In this document: piece by piece, positions 24,361-32,210 of the stretch | Layout of the letters: the number at the start of each line of letters is the position of its first letter | Position numbering within the stretch: position 1 is the first letter of the stretch | Assembly (NCBI GenBank): GCA_964584415.1 | Contig: CAZOZX010000013.1 | Span: forward strand, 1 to 32,210 | Direction of reading: 5' to 3' | DNA length: 32,210 nucleotides | Origin: PHAA01 sp964584415 | GTDB taxonomy: Bacteria > Bacillota > Syntrophomonadia > Syntrophomonadales > Syntrophomonadaceae | Notes under the pieces: generated by a model | The model's database searches: none | What the model was told of the DNA's origin: nothing | Seen by the model: only the letters and a program-made list of their open reading frames with translations | Position numbers and translations under genes: made by a program

Positions 24361-26148
24361 GTGAAAGATCGTTTAAAAAAGGTACCCCTCCAACCGGGGG
24401 TGTACTTGTTCCGTGACCGGGAAGGGCGGGTCATATATGTCGGCAAAGCCAGGATGCTGAGGAGCCGTATGCGCTCCTATTTCCAGAATCCTGCCGGCAT
24501 GCTGCCCAAAGTCAGAGCTATGATGAACCGGGTAAGTGATTTCGATTACATCGTAACCGCAACCGAAGTGGAGGCCTTGATCCTGGAAAGTAACCTGATC
24601 AAGGCCTACCAGCCCCGCTATAACATCGACCTGCGCGATGACAAGACTTACCCTTATCTCAAAATCACCGCGGAACCATTTCCCCGCCTTTGCATCGTCA
24701 GAGAGAAGAAGGATAAAGTCTCCCGCTATTATGGTCCCTATACCGAAGTGGGACTATTACGGGAAACCATAAAATTGCTCACCGGAATTTTTCCTTTACG
24801 CACCTGCAAAAATTTGCCTGCCAACCGCCGGCCCTGTCTCAATCATGATTTGGGCAAATGTACAGCCCCTTGTACCGGTCAAGTAACCACCGGGGACTAT
24901 CAGCTTTTGGTCGATGGCATAATATCCTACTTAGAAAGCAACGGCCAACAGTTGGCCGAACAAATTGCGGCTGAAATGAAGCAGGCGGCAGCCAGCCTGG
25001 AATTTGAAAAAGCGGCGCGGCTCCGCGATCAGGCCAGCGCCTTAAAAGTCCTGGGGGAGAAGCAGCAAGTGAGTCTTGATAAAGCCTATGACCTGGACAT
25101 AGTCGGTATGGTTGGGGAAGACCAGCAGAAACTCATTTTGGTTTTTAAAATAAGAGCCGGCAAGATTGTTGGCAAAGATACCTTTTGGCTGAAACCAGTG
25201 GTTGATGAAGCCGATGATGAGGCGATCGAGTTTTTTATAAAGCGATATTACGAAGATAGCCCTGATATTCCCCCGGAAGTATTGGTATGCCTGCTCCCGG
25301 CTGATACCGAGCTTCTCCAAAATTGGATTAGAGAAACGCATGGGTCACGCTGCCGGATCTGGAAGCCGGAACGGGGCGATAAAAAACGGCTGCTGGATAT
25401 GGTTATGGATAATGTCCGGCTTCTCTGGGAAGAGAGGATGCTGGAAGAGAGCAAGAATGACCGGATTCTGCGAGATTTAGCCCGTACGCTTGATCTTGAA
25501 GTAATTCCCCAGCGAATAGAGTGTTTTGACGTTTCCCATTTGGGCGGAGAAGAAACGGTGGCTTCTATGGTAGTAGCTACGGGAGGTAAGGCCGATAAAA
25601 AGGCCTATCGGCGTTTTAAGATCCGCAGCGAGCAGAATAATGACGTAGCTTCATTAAGTGAAGCTCTTCAACGCCGACTGCAGGAGGCGCAAAAAGGCAA
25701 CCAGGCCTTTTTGCCGGAACCGGATCTGTTATTGATAGACGGTGGTTTAGGGCAGGTCAATGCTGCCCAAAAAGTTTTGAAAGACATGGATGTGGATATC
25801 CCCGTAATTGGATTAGCTAAAAAAGAAGAGGCCATATACCGGCCGGGACGAGCGGAACCTATAAGGCTGCCGCGCCGGGATGAGGGCCTGAAAATGCTGC
25901 AGCGATTACGTGATGAAGCCCACCGGTTTGCTATAACTTACAACCGGCAGCGAAGGGGCAGCAAGATAAGCAGATCCGCTCTAGATGCGATAGAGGGAGT
26001 AGGCCTTAAGCGCAAGCAGGCGCTGCTGCTGCATTTCGGATCGGCCAGCAGAGTACGAACCGCGTCCCGGGATGAGCTCCTGCAGGTACCCGGCTTGGAC
26101 CGGTCAACCGCGGAACGGATATACATGCACTTCCATCCCAGCGTATAG
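24361..26148 (+). CDS. uvrC: Excinuclease ABC subunit C
   Basis: UvrC makes the two incisions around a lesion after UvrB is loaded. This 595-residue protein has the N-terminal GIY-YIG nuclease (GVYLFRDREGRVIYVGKA, about 13-30), a cysteine-rich stretch (CKNLPANRRPC...CTAPC), a UVR domain (EMKQAAASLEFEKAARLRDQ) that meets UvrB, the RNase H-like endonuclease core (ECFDVSHLGGEETVASMVV, then LLLIDGGLGQVNAA) and tandem helix-hairpin-helix motifs at the C-terminus (IEGVGLKRKQALLLHFGS; VPGLDRSTAERIYMHF). The start is GTG. It lies only 36 bp after the redox operon, so read-through from that operon is likely; a TATAAT overlaps the preceding stop but lacks a good -35. Confidence 0.98.
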   Translation: MKDRLKKVPLQPGVYLFRDREGRVIYVGKARMLRSRMRSYFQNPAGMLPKVRAMMNRVSDFDYIVTATEVEALILESNLIKAYQPRYNIDLRDDKTYPYLKITAEPFPRLCIVREKKDKVSRYYGPYTEVGLLRETIKLLTGIFPLRTCKNLPANRRPCLNHDLGKCTAPCTGQVTTGDYQLLVDGIISYLESNGQQLAEQIAAEMKQAAASLEFEKAARLRDQASALKVLGEKQQVSLDKAYDLDIVGMVGEDQQKLILVFKIRAGKIVGKDTFWLKPVVDEADDEAIEFFIKRYYEDSPDIPPEVLVCLLPADTELLQNWIRETHGSRCRIWKPERGDKKRLLDMVMDNVRLLWEERMLEESKNDRILRDLARTLDLEVIPQRIECFDVSHLGGEETVASMVVATGGKADKKAYRRFKIRSEQNNDVASLSEALQRRLQEAQKGNQAFLPEPDLLLIDGGLGQVNAAQKVLKDMDVDIPVIGLAKKEEAIYRPGRAEPIRLPRRDEGLKMLQRLRDEAHRFAITYNRQRRGSKISRSALDAIEGVGLKRKQALLLHFGSASRVRTASRDELLQVPGLDRSTAERIYMHFHPSV

Positions 26149-26152
26149 AAAT

Positions 26153-26187
26153 AAAGAGTCAAATTTTTTAGGATTTGACTCTTTTTT
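26153..26187 (+). terminator. Intrinsic terminator after uvrC
   Basis: AAAGAGTCAAAT and ATTTGACTCTTT form a perfect 12-bp stem with an 8-nt loop and a run of T. It ends the redox-uvrC transcript. Confidence 0.92.
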
Positions 26188-26204
26188 ATGAATTAGAATG
26201 AAAA

Positions 26205-26228
26205 ATATTATTTCCCGGGAAATAATAT
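26205..26228 (+). repeat. Perfect 24-bp palindrome (possible operator)
   Basis: The half-site ATATTATTTCCC is followed directly by its exact reverse complement, centred on CCCGGG between 26216 and 26217. There is no loop and no T-tract, so it is better read as a DNA site than as a terminator. It lies between the uvrC terminator and the -10 of the next gene. Confidence 0.8.
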
Positions 26229-26274
26229 CGAAATCTCAGCAAATATTGTAGGATTTTATGACAGAATTGCTTAT

Positions 26275-26280
26275 TATAAT
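26275..26280 (+). promoter_or_regulatory. Candidate -10 of the yvlD-like gene
   Basis: A perfect TATAAT lies 56 bp before the chosen ATG and about 47 bp after the 24-bp palindrome. No -35 is found at 16-18 bp, so an activator may help. Confidence 0.4.
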
Positions 26281-26336
26281 ACTAAATAAAGATGGGGGAT
26301 ATGCTACTCATAGGAAGAAAGAAAGGAGCGGGTGCC

Positions 26337-26696
26337 ATGCCAGGTTGGGTTTTGCGTTGGATTCTGAATATTCTGGCTATCATGTTAACAGCTGCGCTGC
26401 TATCGGGATTTGAAGTCACTCCTTGGGGGGCCATAGTCGGTTCAATAGTATTGGGGATCATCAATGCCGTAATCAGGCCCTTGTTGTTAATCCTGACCCT
26501 GCCCTTGAATTTGCTTACCTTGGGGTTATTCACCTTTGTGGTAAATGGGTTAATGTTGTGGCTGACCTCAGTAACCGTCAAAGGCTTTGATATTAATGGA
26601 TTCGGCTGGGCGATTTTGAGTGCGATAGTTTTGAGCTTATTCAGCTTCCTCATCAGTTACTTTGTGGAGGACAGGCTCATCGAACTGGGAAGATAA
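26337..26696 (+). CDS. Small four-helix membrane protein, phage-holin-like family (YvlD type)
   Basis: The protein has 119 residues, nearly all hydrophobic, in about four transmembrane segments (near 5-22, 27-46, 53-75 and 88-110). The signature is GIINAVIRPLLLILTLPLNLLTLG across helices two and three, typical of the YvlD / 4-TMS holin-superfamily proteins. Despite the name these are chromosomal proteins of unclear role, sometimes linked to envelope stress; no phage genes lie nearby. I choose ATG 26337, because AAAGGAG is 8 bp upstream; an in-frame ATG at 26292 lacks an SD. It is monocistronic: its own -10 lies before it and a terminator after it. Confidence 0.9.
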   Translation: MPGWVLRWILNILAIMLTAALLSGFEVTPWGAIVGSIVLGIINAVIRPLLLILTLPLNLLTLGLFTFVVNGLMLWLTSVTVKGFDINGFGWAILSAIVLSLFSFLISYFVEDRLIELGR

Positions 26697-26712
26697 CAAT
26701 ATAAAATATACA

Positions 26713-26744
26713 GAGCCGGGCTGTATGAGCCCGGCTCAGTTTTG
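26713..26744 (+). terminator. Intrinsic terminator after the yvlD-like gene
   Basis: GAGCCGGGCT and AGCCCGGCTC form a very stable 10-bp stem with loop GTATG. Only four T follow, after AG, so it may be imperfect. Confidence 0.7.
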
Positions 26745-26933
26745 AAGGCAGTGTAGTACAGGCAGAAGGGCAAAAAAAGGCTTAGAGTAAGGCATTTGGG
26801 ATACCTGAATTGAGACTTATGTAGGATACTTCGATTGCACAGGAGTTCCGAATTAACGCAGCTATCAGCGGTTTTTGGCGGTCGAGCCGGGCTTTTGGGT
26901 TCGGTTCCGTTTTCCTTGATGAAAGGGGCGAAA

Positions 26934-28058
26934 ATGATGGGATCGGTGGTTTGGTTCTCCGGTCTGAGAACCGGCAAAACCAGTTTGCTCGAGAAGGTTG
27001 ACAAATTGGCCCAAAAAGCCGGGATAAAGGACATAATTGCTCCCCGGGATTTGGTGGCCATCAAATTGCACTTCGGGGAAACCGGCAATATGGCATATAT
27101 CAGGCCGCCCTATGTGAGACGAGTGGTGGAGCAGGTTAAGAACCTGGGGGGGCGCCCTTTTCTGACCGATGCCAATACTCTTTATGTCGGTACTCGGTCC
27201 AATTCTGTGGATCATCTGGAGACGGCCATACGCAACGGATTTGACTATGCGGTTGCGGGTGCTCCTTTAATAATCGCTGATGGGCTGACTGGCAAGGATT
27301 TCGTCAAGGTTCCGGTAACAGGCAAACATTTTAAGGAAGTGAACATAGGCAGTGCGGCCTATCATGCTGATGCCATGGTCGTCCTGACCCATTTCAAATG
27401 CCACGAAATGACCGGATTCGGGGGAGCAATTAAGAATATCGGGATGGGTCTGGGCTCCCGCAGCGGCAAGCAGCAAATGCATTCTGATGTGCTGCCCAAA
27501 GTAAAGGACGATAAATGTACTGGCTGTGCCAAATGTAAGGACTGGTGCCCGGCCGATGCCATTGAAATGCAGCCCTGGGATGGGAATAAAAAGGGGCAAA
27601 AGGCATATATTCTGGATAAGAAATGTTGGGGATGCGGTGAGTGTACCGTAACCTGCCTTTTCGATGCAGTCAGGATCAGCTGGCGTACCTCGACCGAATC
27701 AGCCCATGAGAAAATGGCCGAGTATGCATGGGGTGCGGTCCAGGATAAAAAAGATAAAGTGATTTACATATCTTTCTTGACGGATATCAGTCCGGATTGC
27801 GATTGCTTTGGGCATAATGATCATCCTATTGTGCAGGATATGGGGATTTTGGCATCGAAGGACCCGGTCGCCCTGGATAAGGCTTGTTATGATCTGGTTA
27901 ATGCCCAACCGGCCTTAGCCGGCTCGGTTATAGAAGGCATTCTGCCTGGGGAAGATAAGTTTGAAAAGGTTCATCCCGGTACCAAACCCCTGGTCCAGTT
28001 ACAGCATGCCGCCCAAATGGGGCTGGGGCAAATGGATTATGAATTACGCCGTATATAG
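26934..28058 (+). CDS. DUF362 domain protein with two [4Fe-4S] ferredoxin motifs
   Basis: The protein has 374 residues from ATG 26934, chosen because AAAGGGG lies just upstream; ATG 26937 is next, and an in-frame ATG at 26835 has no SD. It has an N-terminal DUF362 part (about 1-185, with LVAIKLHFGETGN and VVLTHFKCHEMTGFGGAIKNIGMG) and then a ferredoxin pair: CTGCAKCKDWCP from residue 195 and CWGCGECTVTC from about 230. DUF362 continues after the insert (SFLTDISPDCDCFGHNDHPIVQDMGILAS in pieces). Such proteins are frequent in anaerobes and are often annotated as Fe-S cluster or ferredoxin proteins. The reaction is unknown to me. It is cytoplasmic, with no signal peptide. Confidence 0.9.
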   Translation: MMGSVVWFSGLRTGKTSLLEKVDKLAQKAGIKDIIAPRDLVAIKLHFGETGNMAYIRPPYVRRVVEQVKNLGGRPFLTDANTLYVGTRSNSVDHLETAIRNGFDYAVAGAPLIIADGLTGKDFVKVPVTGKHFKEVNIGSAAYHADAMVVLTHFKCHEMTGFGGAIKNIGMGLGSRSGKQQMHSDVLPKVKDDKCTGCAKCKDWCPADAIEMQPWDGNKKGQKAYILDKKCWGCGECTVTCLFDAVRISWRTSTESAHEKMAEYAWGAVQDKKDKVIYISFLTDISPDCDCFGHNDHPIVQDMGILASKDPVALDKACYDLVNAQPALAGSVIEGILPGEDKFEKVHPGTKPLVQLQHAAQMGLGQMDYELRRI

Positions 28059-28080
28059 ACGGCCGGTATAGGGACGAACC

Positions 28081-28108
28081 CTGATACTGTCTCCATACCT
28101 TATATAAT
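28081..28108 (+). promoter_or_regulatory. Candidate promoter of the sugar-phosphate isomerase gene
   Basis: CTGATA (28081-28086), 16 bp, then TATAAT (28103-28108). The predicted start would leave almost no 5' leader before the SD at about 28115, which lowers confidence. Confidence 0.35.
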
Positions 28109-28129
28109 AATTTTGGAAAGGCGGGTTCT

Positions 28130-29152
28130 ATGACTAAAGAAAAGATGGCGTCGTATTTGTGGCAGTTGCCCGAGCAATTTGCAGCTATGCTTCAGCAAGG
28201 AGTTAATTTACCCTCATACTATAAGCGTGAATACCGAAATATTATGGTTTCCGGTTTAGGGGGCTCGGCAATCGGCGGCGACATATTACGCACCTACGCT
28301 TTATCCCGGGCTAAGATCCCGGTGATAGTGAATCGGGATTATGAAATACCAGCTTTTGTGGATTGCAACAGCCTGGCTTTGATAGCTAGTTATTCAGGCA
28401 ATACCGAGGAAACCCTCAGCAGTTACCAGCAAGCCCGGAACCAAGGTGCAGTTATTATAGCAGTTACCAGCGGCGGCAAACTGGCAGACATGGCCAGTAA
28501 TGATGGATTTGCCGTGGTCAATATCCCATGTGGATTATCCCCCCGCGCTGCTACTGGTTACTTATTTACCCCATTGGCCCTGATCCTGGGTAACCTGGGT
28601 ATTGTATCCGGGGTTGAACAGGAGATCAAGGAGACAATTGATGTTTTGCAAACGCTCCGGCAAGAGATCGATCCCGAGGTTGAGATCAATTCCAACCTGG
28701 CCCGCCAGATAGCCAGGGAACTTAAGGGGAATCTGCCGGTGATCTGGGGTAGTTCGGGAAGATCCGAGGTTGCGGCTTTGCGTTGGAAAACCCAGATAAA
28801 TGAAAATGCCAAATGCCCGGTCTTCAGCAATATGTTTCCCGAGCTGAATCATAATGAGATAGTGGGCTTCGAAGTGCCCGCAGATATTTTGGCCCGCATG
28901 GTAATCATTATCCTGCGCGACTCCCATGACCATGAGCGAGTGCAAAAGCGTATGGAGATAAGCAAACAAATTATCAATGATAAAGTTGGCAAAATAATGG
29001 AGGTCGAGAGCCGCGGACAGGGATTTTTGGCTAGATTTTATTCATTGGTTTATGTAGGTGATTACGTCAGCTACTACCTGGCTGAAGAATATGGAATCAA
29101 TCCTACCCCGGTAAAAGTTATCGATTACTTAAAAAATGAACTAGCAAAATAA
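28130..29152 (+). CDS. Bifunctional phosphoglucose/phosphomannose isomerase
   Basis: This 340-residue enzyme interconverts glucose-6-phosphate and fructose-6-phosphate and also acts on mannose-6-phosphate. It is the short PGI/PMI type, built from two SIS domains. Motifs are GLGGSAIGGDIL (about 43-54), SYSGNTEETLSSY (about 88-100), the PCGLSPRAATGYLF stretch and FPELNHNEIVGF with the conserved E and H. The C-terminal PGI/PMI domain ends in EEYGINPTPVKVIDYLKNEL. ATG with GGAAAGGCGGG upstream. The position before rapZ-whiA-rpoN links it to central carbon genes, and it probably supplies gluconeogenic sugar phosphates. pgi-like alone was considered, but the fold and length favour the bifunctional family. 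Confidence 0.93.
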   Translation: MTKEKMASYLWQLPEQFAAMLQQGVNLPSYYKREYRNIMVSGLGGSAIGGDILRTYALSRAKIPVIVNRDYEIPAFVDCNSLALIASYSGNTEETLSSYQQARNQGAVIIAVTSGGKLADMASNDGFAVVNIPCGLSPRAATGYLFTPLALILGNLGIVSGVEQEIKETIDVLQTLRQEIDPEVEINSNLARQIARELKGNLPVIWGSSGRSEVAALRWKTQINENAKCPVFSNMFPELNHNEIVGFEVPADILARMVIIILRDSHDHERVQKRMEISKQIINDKVGKIMEVESRGQGFLARFYSLVYVGDYVSYYLAEEYGINPTPVKVIDYLKNELAK

Positions 29153-29180
29153 TTCACAAACCTATTAACTTCAGTCAATC

Positions 29181-29189
29181 TGGTATAAT
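29181..29189 (+). promoter_or_regulatory. Candidate extended -10 of rapZ-whiA(-rpoN)
   Basis: TGgTATAAT is a perfect extended -10, 75 bp before the rapZ start. No clear -35 is seen. Confidence 0.45.
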
Positions 29190-29263
29190 TAATGCATACG
29201 TACCAGCGGGACCACAAACCAAGCAATTTTTTGTGTTGGCCGGGGCAAGGGAGGAACGCCGCC

Positions 29264-30151
29264 GTGAGTGAAGAAGCCCAGAATTTGCATGTAGTCATCA
29301 TAACCGGCCTGTCGGGAGCGGGGAAGACCCAAACTATCAACTGTTTGGAGGATATTGACTACTACTGTGTTGATAATATGCCCCCGGCTTTACTGAATAA
29401 GTTCATTGAACTCAGCATGCAGTCAGAAGGCAAAATCGACAAAGTTGCCCTGGTAACTGACGTGCGGGGTGGAGATTTCTTTCACGATCTGTCACAGTCC
29501 CTCCATGAACTAGAAGAAAGCCACATTGCTTATGAGATATTGTTCCTGGAAGCATCTGATGAGGTTTTGGTACGCCGGTTCAAGGAATCGCGCCGCCGCC
29601 ATCCCCTGGCTCCCCAGGACCGGCTGCTGGACGCGATCAGAATGGAACGTAACATACTGGAAGAACTGCGAGGCCGGGCCAACGTCATCCTGGATACTTC
29701 CAATACCAGCCCCCGGCAGTTAAAGGAAAAACTGACTGAACTCTACAATGACCGGGGAACCGGTAATCTGTCCATTCATATCGTATCTTTTGGTTACAAG
29801 ATGGGAATACCGCTGGATTGCGATATCATGATGGATGTAAGATTTTTGCCCAATCCATTTTATGATCCGGAAATGACGACCCAGACCGGTGAGGATGACG
29901 AGGTAATCGATTACGTCATGCAGTCTCCTATCACCAAATCCTTTGCCCGGAGATTTATGAATATACTAAAATTTTTAATACCGCATTACATCCAGGAAGG
30001 CAAGACCAACCTGGCCATATCTATCGGCTGTACCGGCGGCCAGCATCGATCAGTTGTGCTGGCTGATTATTTCGGCAAGCAGCTGACCAAACAAGGTTAT
30101 AACGTTATGGTCCGGCACCGGGATCTGGCTCGATATAAAAAGGAAGTCTAA
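29264..30151 (+). CDS. rapZ: RapZ/YvcJ family nucleotide-binding protein
   Basis: The protein has 295 residues from GTG 29264, chosen because AAGGGAGG lies 9 bp upstream; an ATG at 29192 is in frame but lies next to the -10. It has Walker A GLSGAGKT (about 15-22), then DYYCVDNMPPALL, LEASDEVLVRRFKESRRRHPL and the C-terminal GCTGGQHRSVVLADYF domain. In E. coli RapZ is an RNA-binding adaptor that controls glucosamine-6-phosphate synthase; in B. subtilis YvcJ binds nucleotides and affects competence. Its role here is unproven. Its stop codon shares one base with the whiA start (TAATG), so the two are translationally coupled. yvcK, usually between them, is missing. Confidence 0.95.
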   Translation: MSEEAQNLHVVIITGLSGAGKTQTINCLEDIDYYCVDNMPPALLNKFIELSMQSEGKIDKVALVTDVRGGDFFHDLSQSLHELEESHIAYEILFLEASDEVLVRRFKESRRRHPLAPQDRLLDAIRMERNILEELRGRANVILDTSNTSPRQLKEKLTELYNDRGTGNLSIHIVSFGYKMGIPLDCDIMMDVRFLPNPFYDPEMTTQTGEDDEVIDYVMQSPITKSFARRFMNILKFLIPHYIQEGKTNLAISIGCTGGQHRSVVLADYFGKQLTKQGYNVMVRHRDLARYKKEV

Positions 30152-31086
30152 TGAGCTTCTCCAATGATGTACGAAACGAACTGGCACGCATCATTCCCGC
30201 CAAAAAGTGCTGCCAGAAGGCGGAGCTGGCTGCTCTGCTGGAGATGCGGGGTGAGATAAAAGCAAGCCCGGATGGCGTGACCCTGGTAAAAACCACCGTC
30301 GAAAACCCGGTACAGGCCAGGAAAGTGTATACATTATTGAAAGAAACCTATGGATTATCGTCCACCGTGCGGATTTTACAAAAAAAAAGGTTTAGGAAAT
30401 CCCGCGTCTACGTGGTGGAAACCCGCCTCGACAGTCCCAGATCTAATAAACTCCTGGAGGAGTTGGGCAGGACTGACACTGGTTTCAAAAAGCAGGTTAA
30501 TTGGTCACTGGTTAGGAAAAACTGCTGTAAAAGGGCTTATCTTCGTGGAATATTTATCAGCGCCGGTTTCATTAACCGGCCTGAGGGCAACTATCACCTG
30601 GAGATAGTATTTAATGATAGCCGCCTGGCAGCTGATGTAATCCGGATAATGCAAAAGCTGGGATTAGACGCCCGCCTAACCGAGAGAAAGAATAATCCGT
30701 TAATCTACATCAAAGAAAGCGAAAAAATAGTTGATTTTCTAAGGTTGGTCGAAGCCAGCCGTGCCTTGCTGGAATTTGAAAACGTCCGAATAATCAAATC
30801 CATGCGCAACCAGGTGAACCGGCAGGTTAATTGTGAGACCGCCAACCTGGCTAAAACTGTAGATGCCTCGGTCCGGCAGGTGGAGATGATCGAGAAAATT
30901 TTAGCTCAGATCGGAGTCCGGGGTATTCCCCCCAACTTAAGAGAGATAGCCTTTTTAAGGATCGAACACCCCGACAGCACCTTGAAGGAATTGGGGACCA
31001 TGCTCAATCCTCCTTTAACCAAATCAGGAGTAGCTTACCGGATGGCCAAACTGGAGAGCCTGGCTGAAACAATACAAGACCAGTAG
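30151..31086 (+). CDS. whiA: DNA-binding protein WhiA
   Basis: WhiA (YvcL) is a 311-residue DNA-binding protein. It has an N-terminal WhiA domain with a LAGLIDADG-homing-endonuclease-like fold (starting MSFSNDVRNELARIIPAKKCC, with the KRAYLRGIFISAGFINRPEGNYHLEI core) and a C-terminal helix-turn-helix (about 230-305; LREIAFLRIEHPDSTLKELG, NPPLTKSGVAYRM). It is a sporulation regulator in Streptomyces and, in B. subtilis, affects chromosome segregation and cell division. The second endonuclease acidic residue is not needed in this family. ATG overlaps the rapZ stop by one base; rpoN starts 16 bp after the stop. Confidence 0.96.
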   Translation: MSFSNDVRNELARIIPAKKCCQKAELAALLEMRGEIKASPDGVTLVKTTVENPVQARKVYTLLKETYGLSSTVRILQKKRFRKSRVYVVETRLDSPRSNKLLEELGRTDTGFKKQVNWSLVRKNCCKRAYLRGIFISAGFINRPEGNYHLEIVFNDSRLAADVIRIMQKLGLDARLTERKNNPLIYIKESEKIVDFLRLVEASRALLEFENVRIIKSMRNQVNRQVNCETANLAKTVDASVRQVEMIEKILAQIGVRGIPPNLREIAFLRIEHPDSTLKELGTMLNPPLTKSGVAYRMAKLESLAETIQDQ

Positions 31087-31102
31087 GTCAATGAGGGCCG
31101 AT

Positions 31103-32210
31103 ATGAGAATTACGAATGATATTTACCTGGAGCAACAACAGAAGCTGGTTATGACCCCGGAGCTGCGGTTAGCTATTGCCATTCTGCAGATGTCGACCAT
31201 GGAATTAGAGGAATTTACTCAGAAGGAGCTGGAGGAAAATCCTCTACTGGACGTCCAGGAAGCAGAACCAGGTACTGAAGACAGCCAGGAGGCGGCGGAA
31301 AAGGAAGCCAAAGAACCTGAGCCCGCCACCACCTTTGAAGAATGGGCGGATTATTATCATGACCGGGATATCGGTTATACGGCCAGTGATGATGAGAATC
31401 GCACCTATGACAATTTCCTTACCAAACGTCCTACCTTATATGAACACCTCGAATTCCAGCTGCGCCTGGCCTGTAAAGACCCGGAAGACCTGGCGGTTGG
31501 CTTCTATGTAATTGGCAATATTGACGACCACGGCTATTTGTGTGTTAACCGGGAGGAAATCATGGCCCAAACCGGGGCCGACCAGGAAAGAGTTGAACGG
31601 GTCCTGGCTATGGTTCAATCATTCCATCCGCATGGTGTCGGGGCGACTACCCTACAGGAATGTTTATTGATCCAGCTGAGCTATTTTGGCAAGGAAGACG
31701 CGCTGGCTGAGTCCATTATCAATCGATATCTTGATGACATGGCCGCCGGTCGACTGGCCAAGATTGCCCAGGCCATGGGAACTTCCATCCAGGATGTGCA
31801 AAGAGCCTGTGATATAATCCGCACCCTGGATCCGAAACCGGGATTACAATACAGTTCTGCCGATGAAATCAAATACATTATTCCCGATGCCATGGTTGAG
31901 AAAGTGGAAGGGGAATATGTAGTGGTCCTCAACGACAGTGCATCTCCCCGGCTGATGGTCAACCAGCTTTATGAAAGCATGATGCGCAAACCGGGGCAAT
32001 TTACCGATGATGCCCGTAAATACCTGGACGAAAAAATGAGTTCAGCGATTTGGCTGATTCGCAGTATTGAACAGCGGCGCCGCACCCTGGATAAAGTTAT
32101 CCGGTGCATCGTCGATATCCAGATCGATTTTCTCGATCGGGGGATCAAATACCTCAAACCATTGACCCTGAAACAGGTAGCCGAGTTGGTCGAGGTGCAT
32201 GAATCAACAG
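31103..32210 (+). CDS. rpoN: RNA polymerase sigma-54 factor, 5' part (3' end outside window)
   Basis: The frame opens at ATG 31103 (SD GAGGG) and stays open to the window end, giving 369 codons. ATG 31091 is in frame too but poorly placed. Region I is the glutamine- and leucine-rich start (EQQQKLVMTPELRLAIAILQ) that enhancer-binding proteins act on. An acidic region II follows (about 50-80), then the core-binding domain (SFHPHGVGATTLQECLLIQL, IIRTLDPKPGL) and the start of the DNA-binding domain (SAIWLIRSIEQRRRTLDKVI, LKPLTLKQVAELVEVHEST). The RpoN box would lie beyond the edge. In Firmicutes rpoN often precedes cggR-gapA; that cannot be checked here. Confidence 0.96.
   Translation, partial: MRITNDIYLEQQQKLVMTPELRLAIAILQMSTMELEEFTQKELEENPLLDVQEAEPGTEDSQEAAEKEAKEPEPATTFEEWADYYHDRDIGYTASDDENRTYDNFLTKRPTLYEHLEFQLRLACKDPEDLAVGFYVIGNIDDHGYLCVNREEIMAQTGADQERVERVLAMVQSFHPHGVGATTLQECLLIQLSYFGKEDALAESIINRYLDDMAAGRLAKIAQAMGTSIQDVQRACDIIRTLDPKPGLQYSSADEIKYIIPDAMVEKVEGEYVVVLNDSASPRLMVNQLYESMMRKPGQFTDDARKYLDEKMSSAIWLIRSIEQRRRTLDKVIRCIVDIQIDFLDRGIKYLKPLTLKQVAELVEVHEST

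Noticed and set aside
26835..26933. Longer DUF362 start at ATG 26835
   Set aside because: No SD, and the added 33 residues do not resemble the family; ATG 26934 has AAAGGGG.
29192..29263. Longer rapZ start at ATG 29192
   Set aside because: It lies next to the extended -10 and has no SD; GTG 29264 has AAGGGAGG at good distance.
1..32210. Minus-strand and alternative-frame ORFs over 60 codons
   Set aside because: All overlap well-supported plus-strand genes, show no family motif and lack ribosome sites; they are shadows.
1..32210. CRISPR arrays, IS elements, phage genes, tRNA or rRNA
   Set aside because: No regular direct repeats, transposase or integrase motifs or recognisable RNA gene; the holin-like name of the YvlD protein is not evidence of a prophage.

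Overview
The window is about 32 kb of bacterial chromosome from what looks like an anaerobic Firmicute (class Clostridia). A syntrophic or acetogenic lineage such as the Syntrophomonadaceae is my best guess, made from gene content and not from any search. Evidence for this: a long-form hpf, secA with a C-terminal zinc tail, frameshifted prfB, and ftsEX, ctp, a MinJ-like gene and uvrBA in the order known from Bacillus subtilis. Further support comes from rapZ-whiA-rpoN, frequent GTG/TTG starts with strong Shine-Dalgarno sequences, and a large NuoE/NuoF/GltD-like flavin and iron-sulphur complex. All 21 genes lie on the + strand. I see no insertion sequence, phage, tRNA, rRNA or CRISPR array. No gap between genes exceeds 300 bp.

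Layout. 1-3.6 kb: the end of a zinc-ribbon gene, hpf (ribosome hibernation) and secA (protein export). 3.6-6.6 kb: prfB with its programmed +1 frameshift, then a transketolase split into two genes and closed by a terminator. 6.7-9.6 kb: ftsE-ftsX and a secreted coiled-coil M23 peptidase, a likely cell-division wall-hydrolysis module. 9.7-13.3 kb: an S41 C-terminal processing peptidase, a multi-pass membrane PDZ protein resembling MinJ, and a two-P-loop ATPase family protein. 13.5-18.3 kb: uvrB-uvrA. 18.5-24.3 kb: a three-gene operon for a NuoE + NuoF + (2Fe-2S/GltD/NuoG-like fusion) complex. It best fits the Stn type of electron-bifurcating NADP/NAD/ferredoxin transhydrogenase. 24.4-26.1 kb: uvrC, so the redox operon sits inside an otherwise normal uvrBAC cluster. 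26.3-28.1 kb: a small YvlD-type membrane protein and a DUF362/ferredoxin protein. 28.1-32.2 kb: bifunctional phosphoglucose/phosphomannose isomerase, rapZ, whiA and the first part of rpoN, which runs off the end.

Most of the window is conserved housekeeping DNA. The items most worth a second look are the redox operon and the inactive molybdopterin-like end of its large subunit, and three perfect palindromes in intergenic DNA: a CodY-like 14-mer in the hpf promoter spacer, a 19-mer after uvrA, and a 24-mer before the yvlD-like gene. Two more are an attenuator-like leader before secA, and the lack of yvcK between rapZ and whiA.
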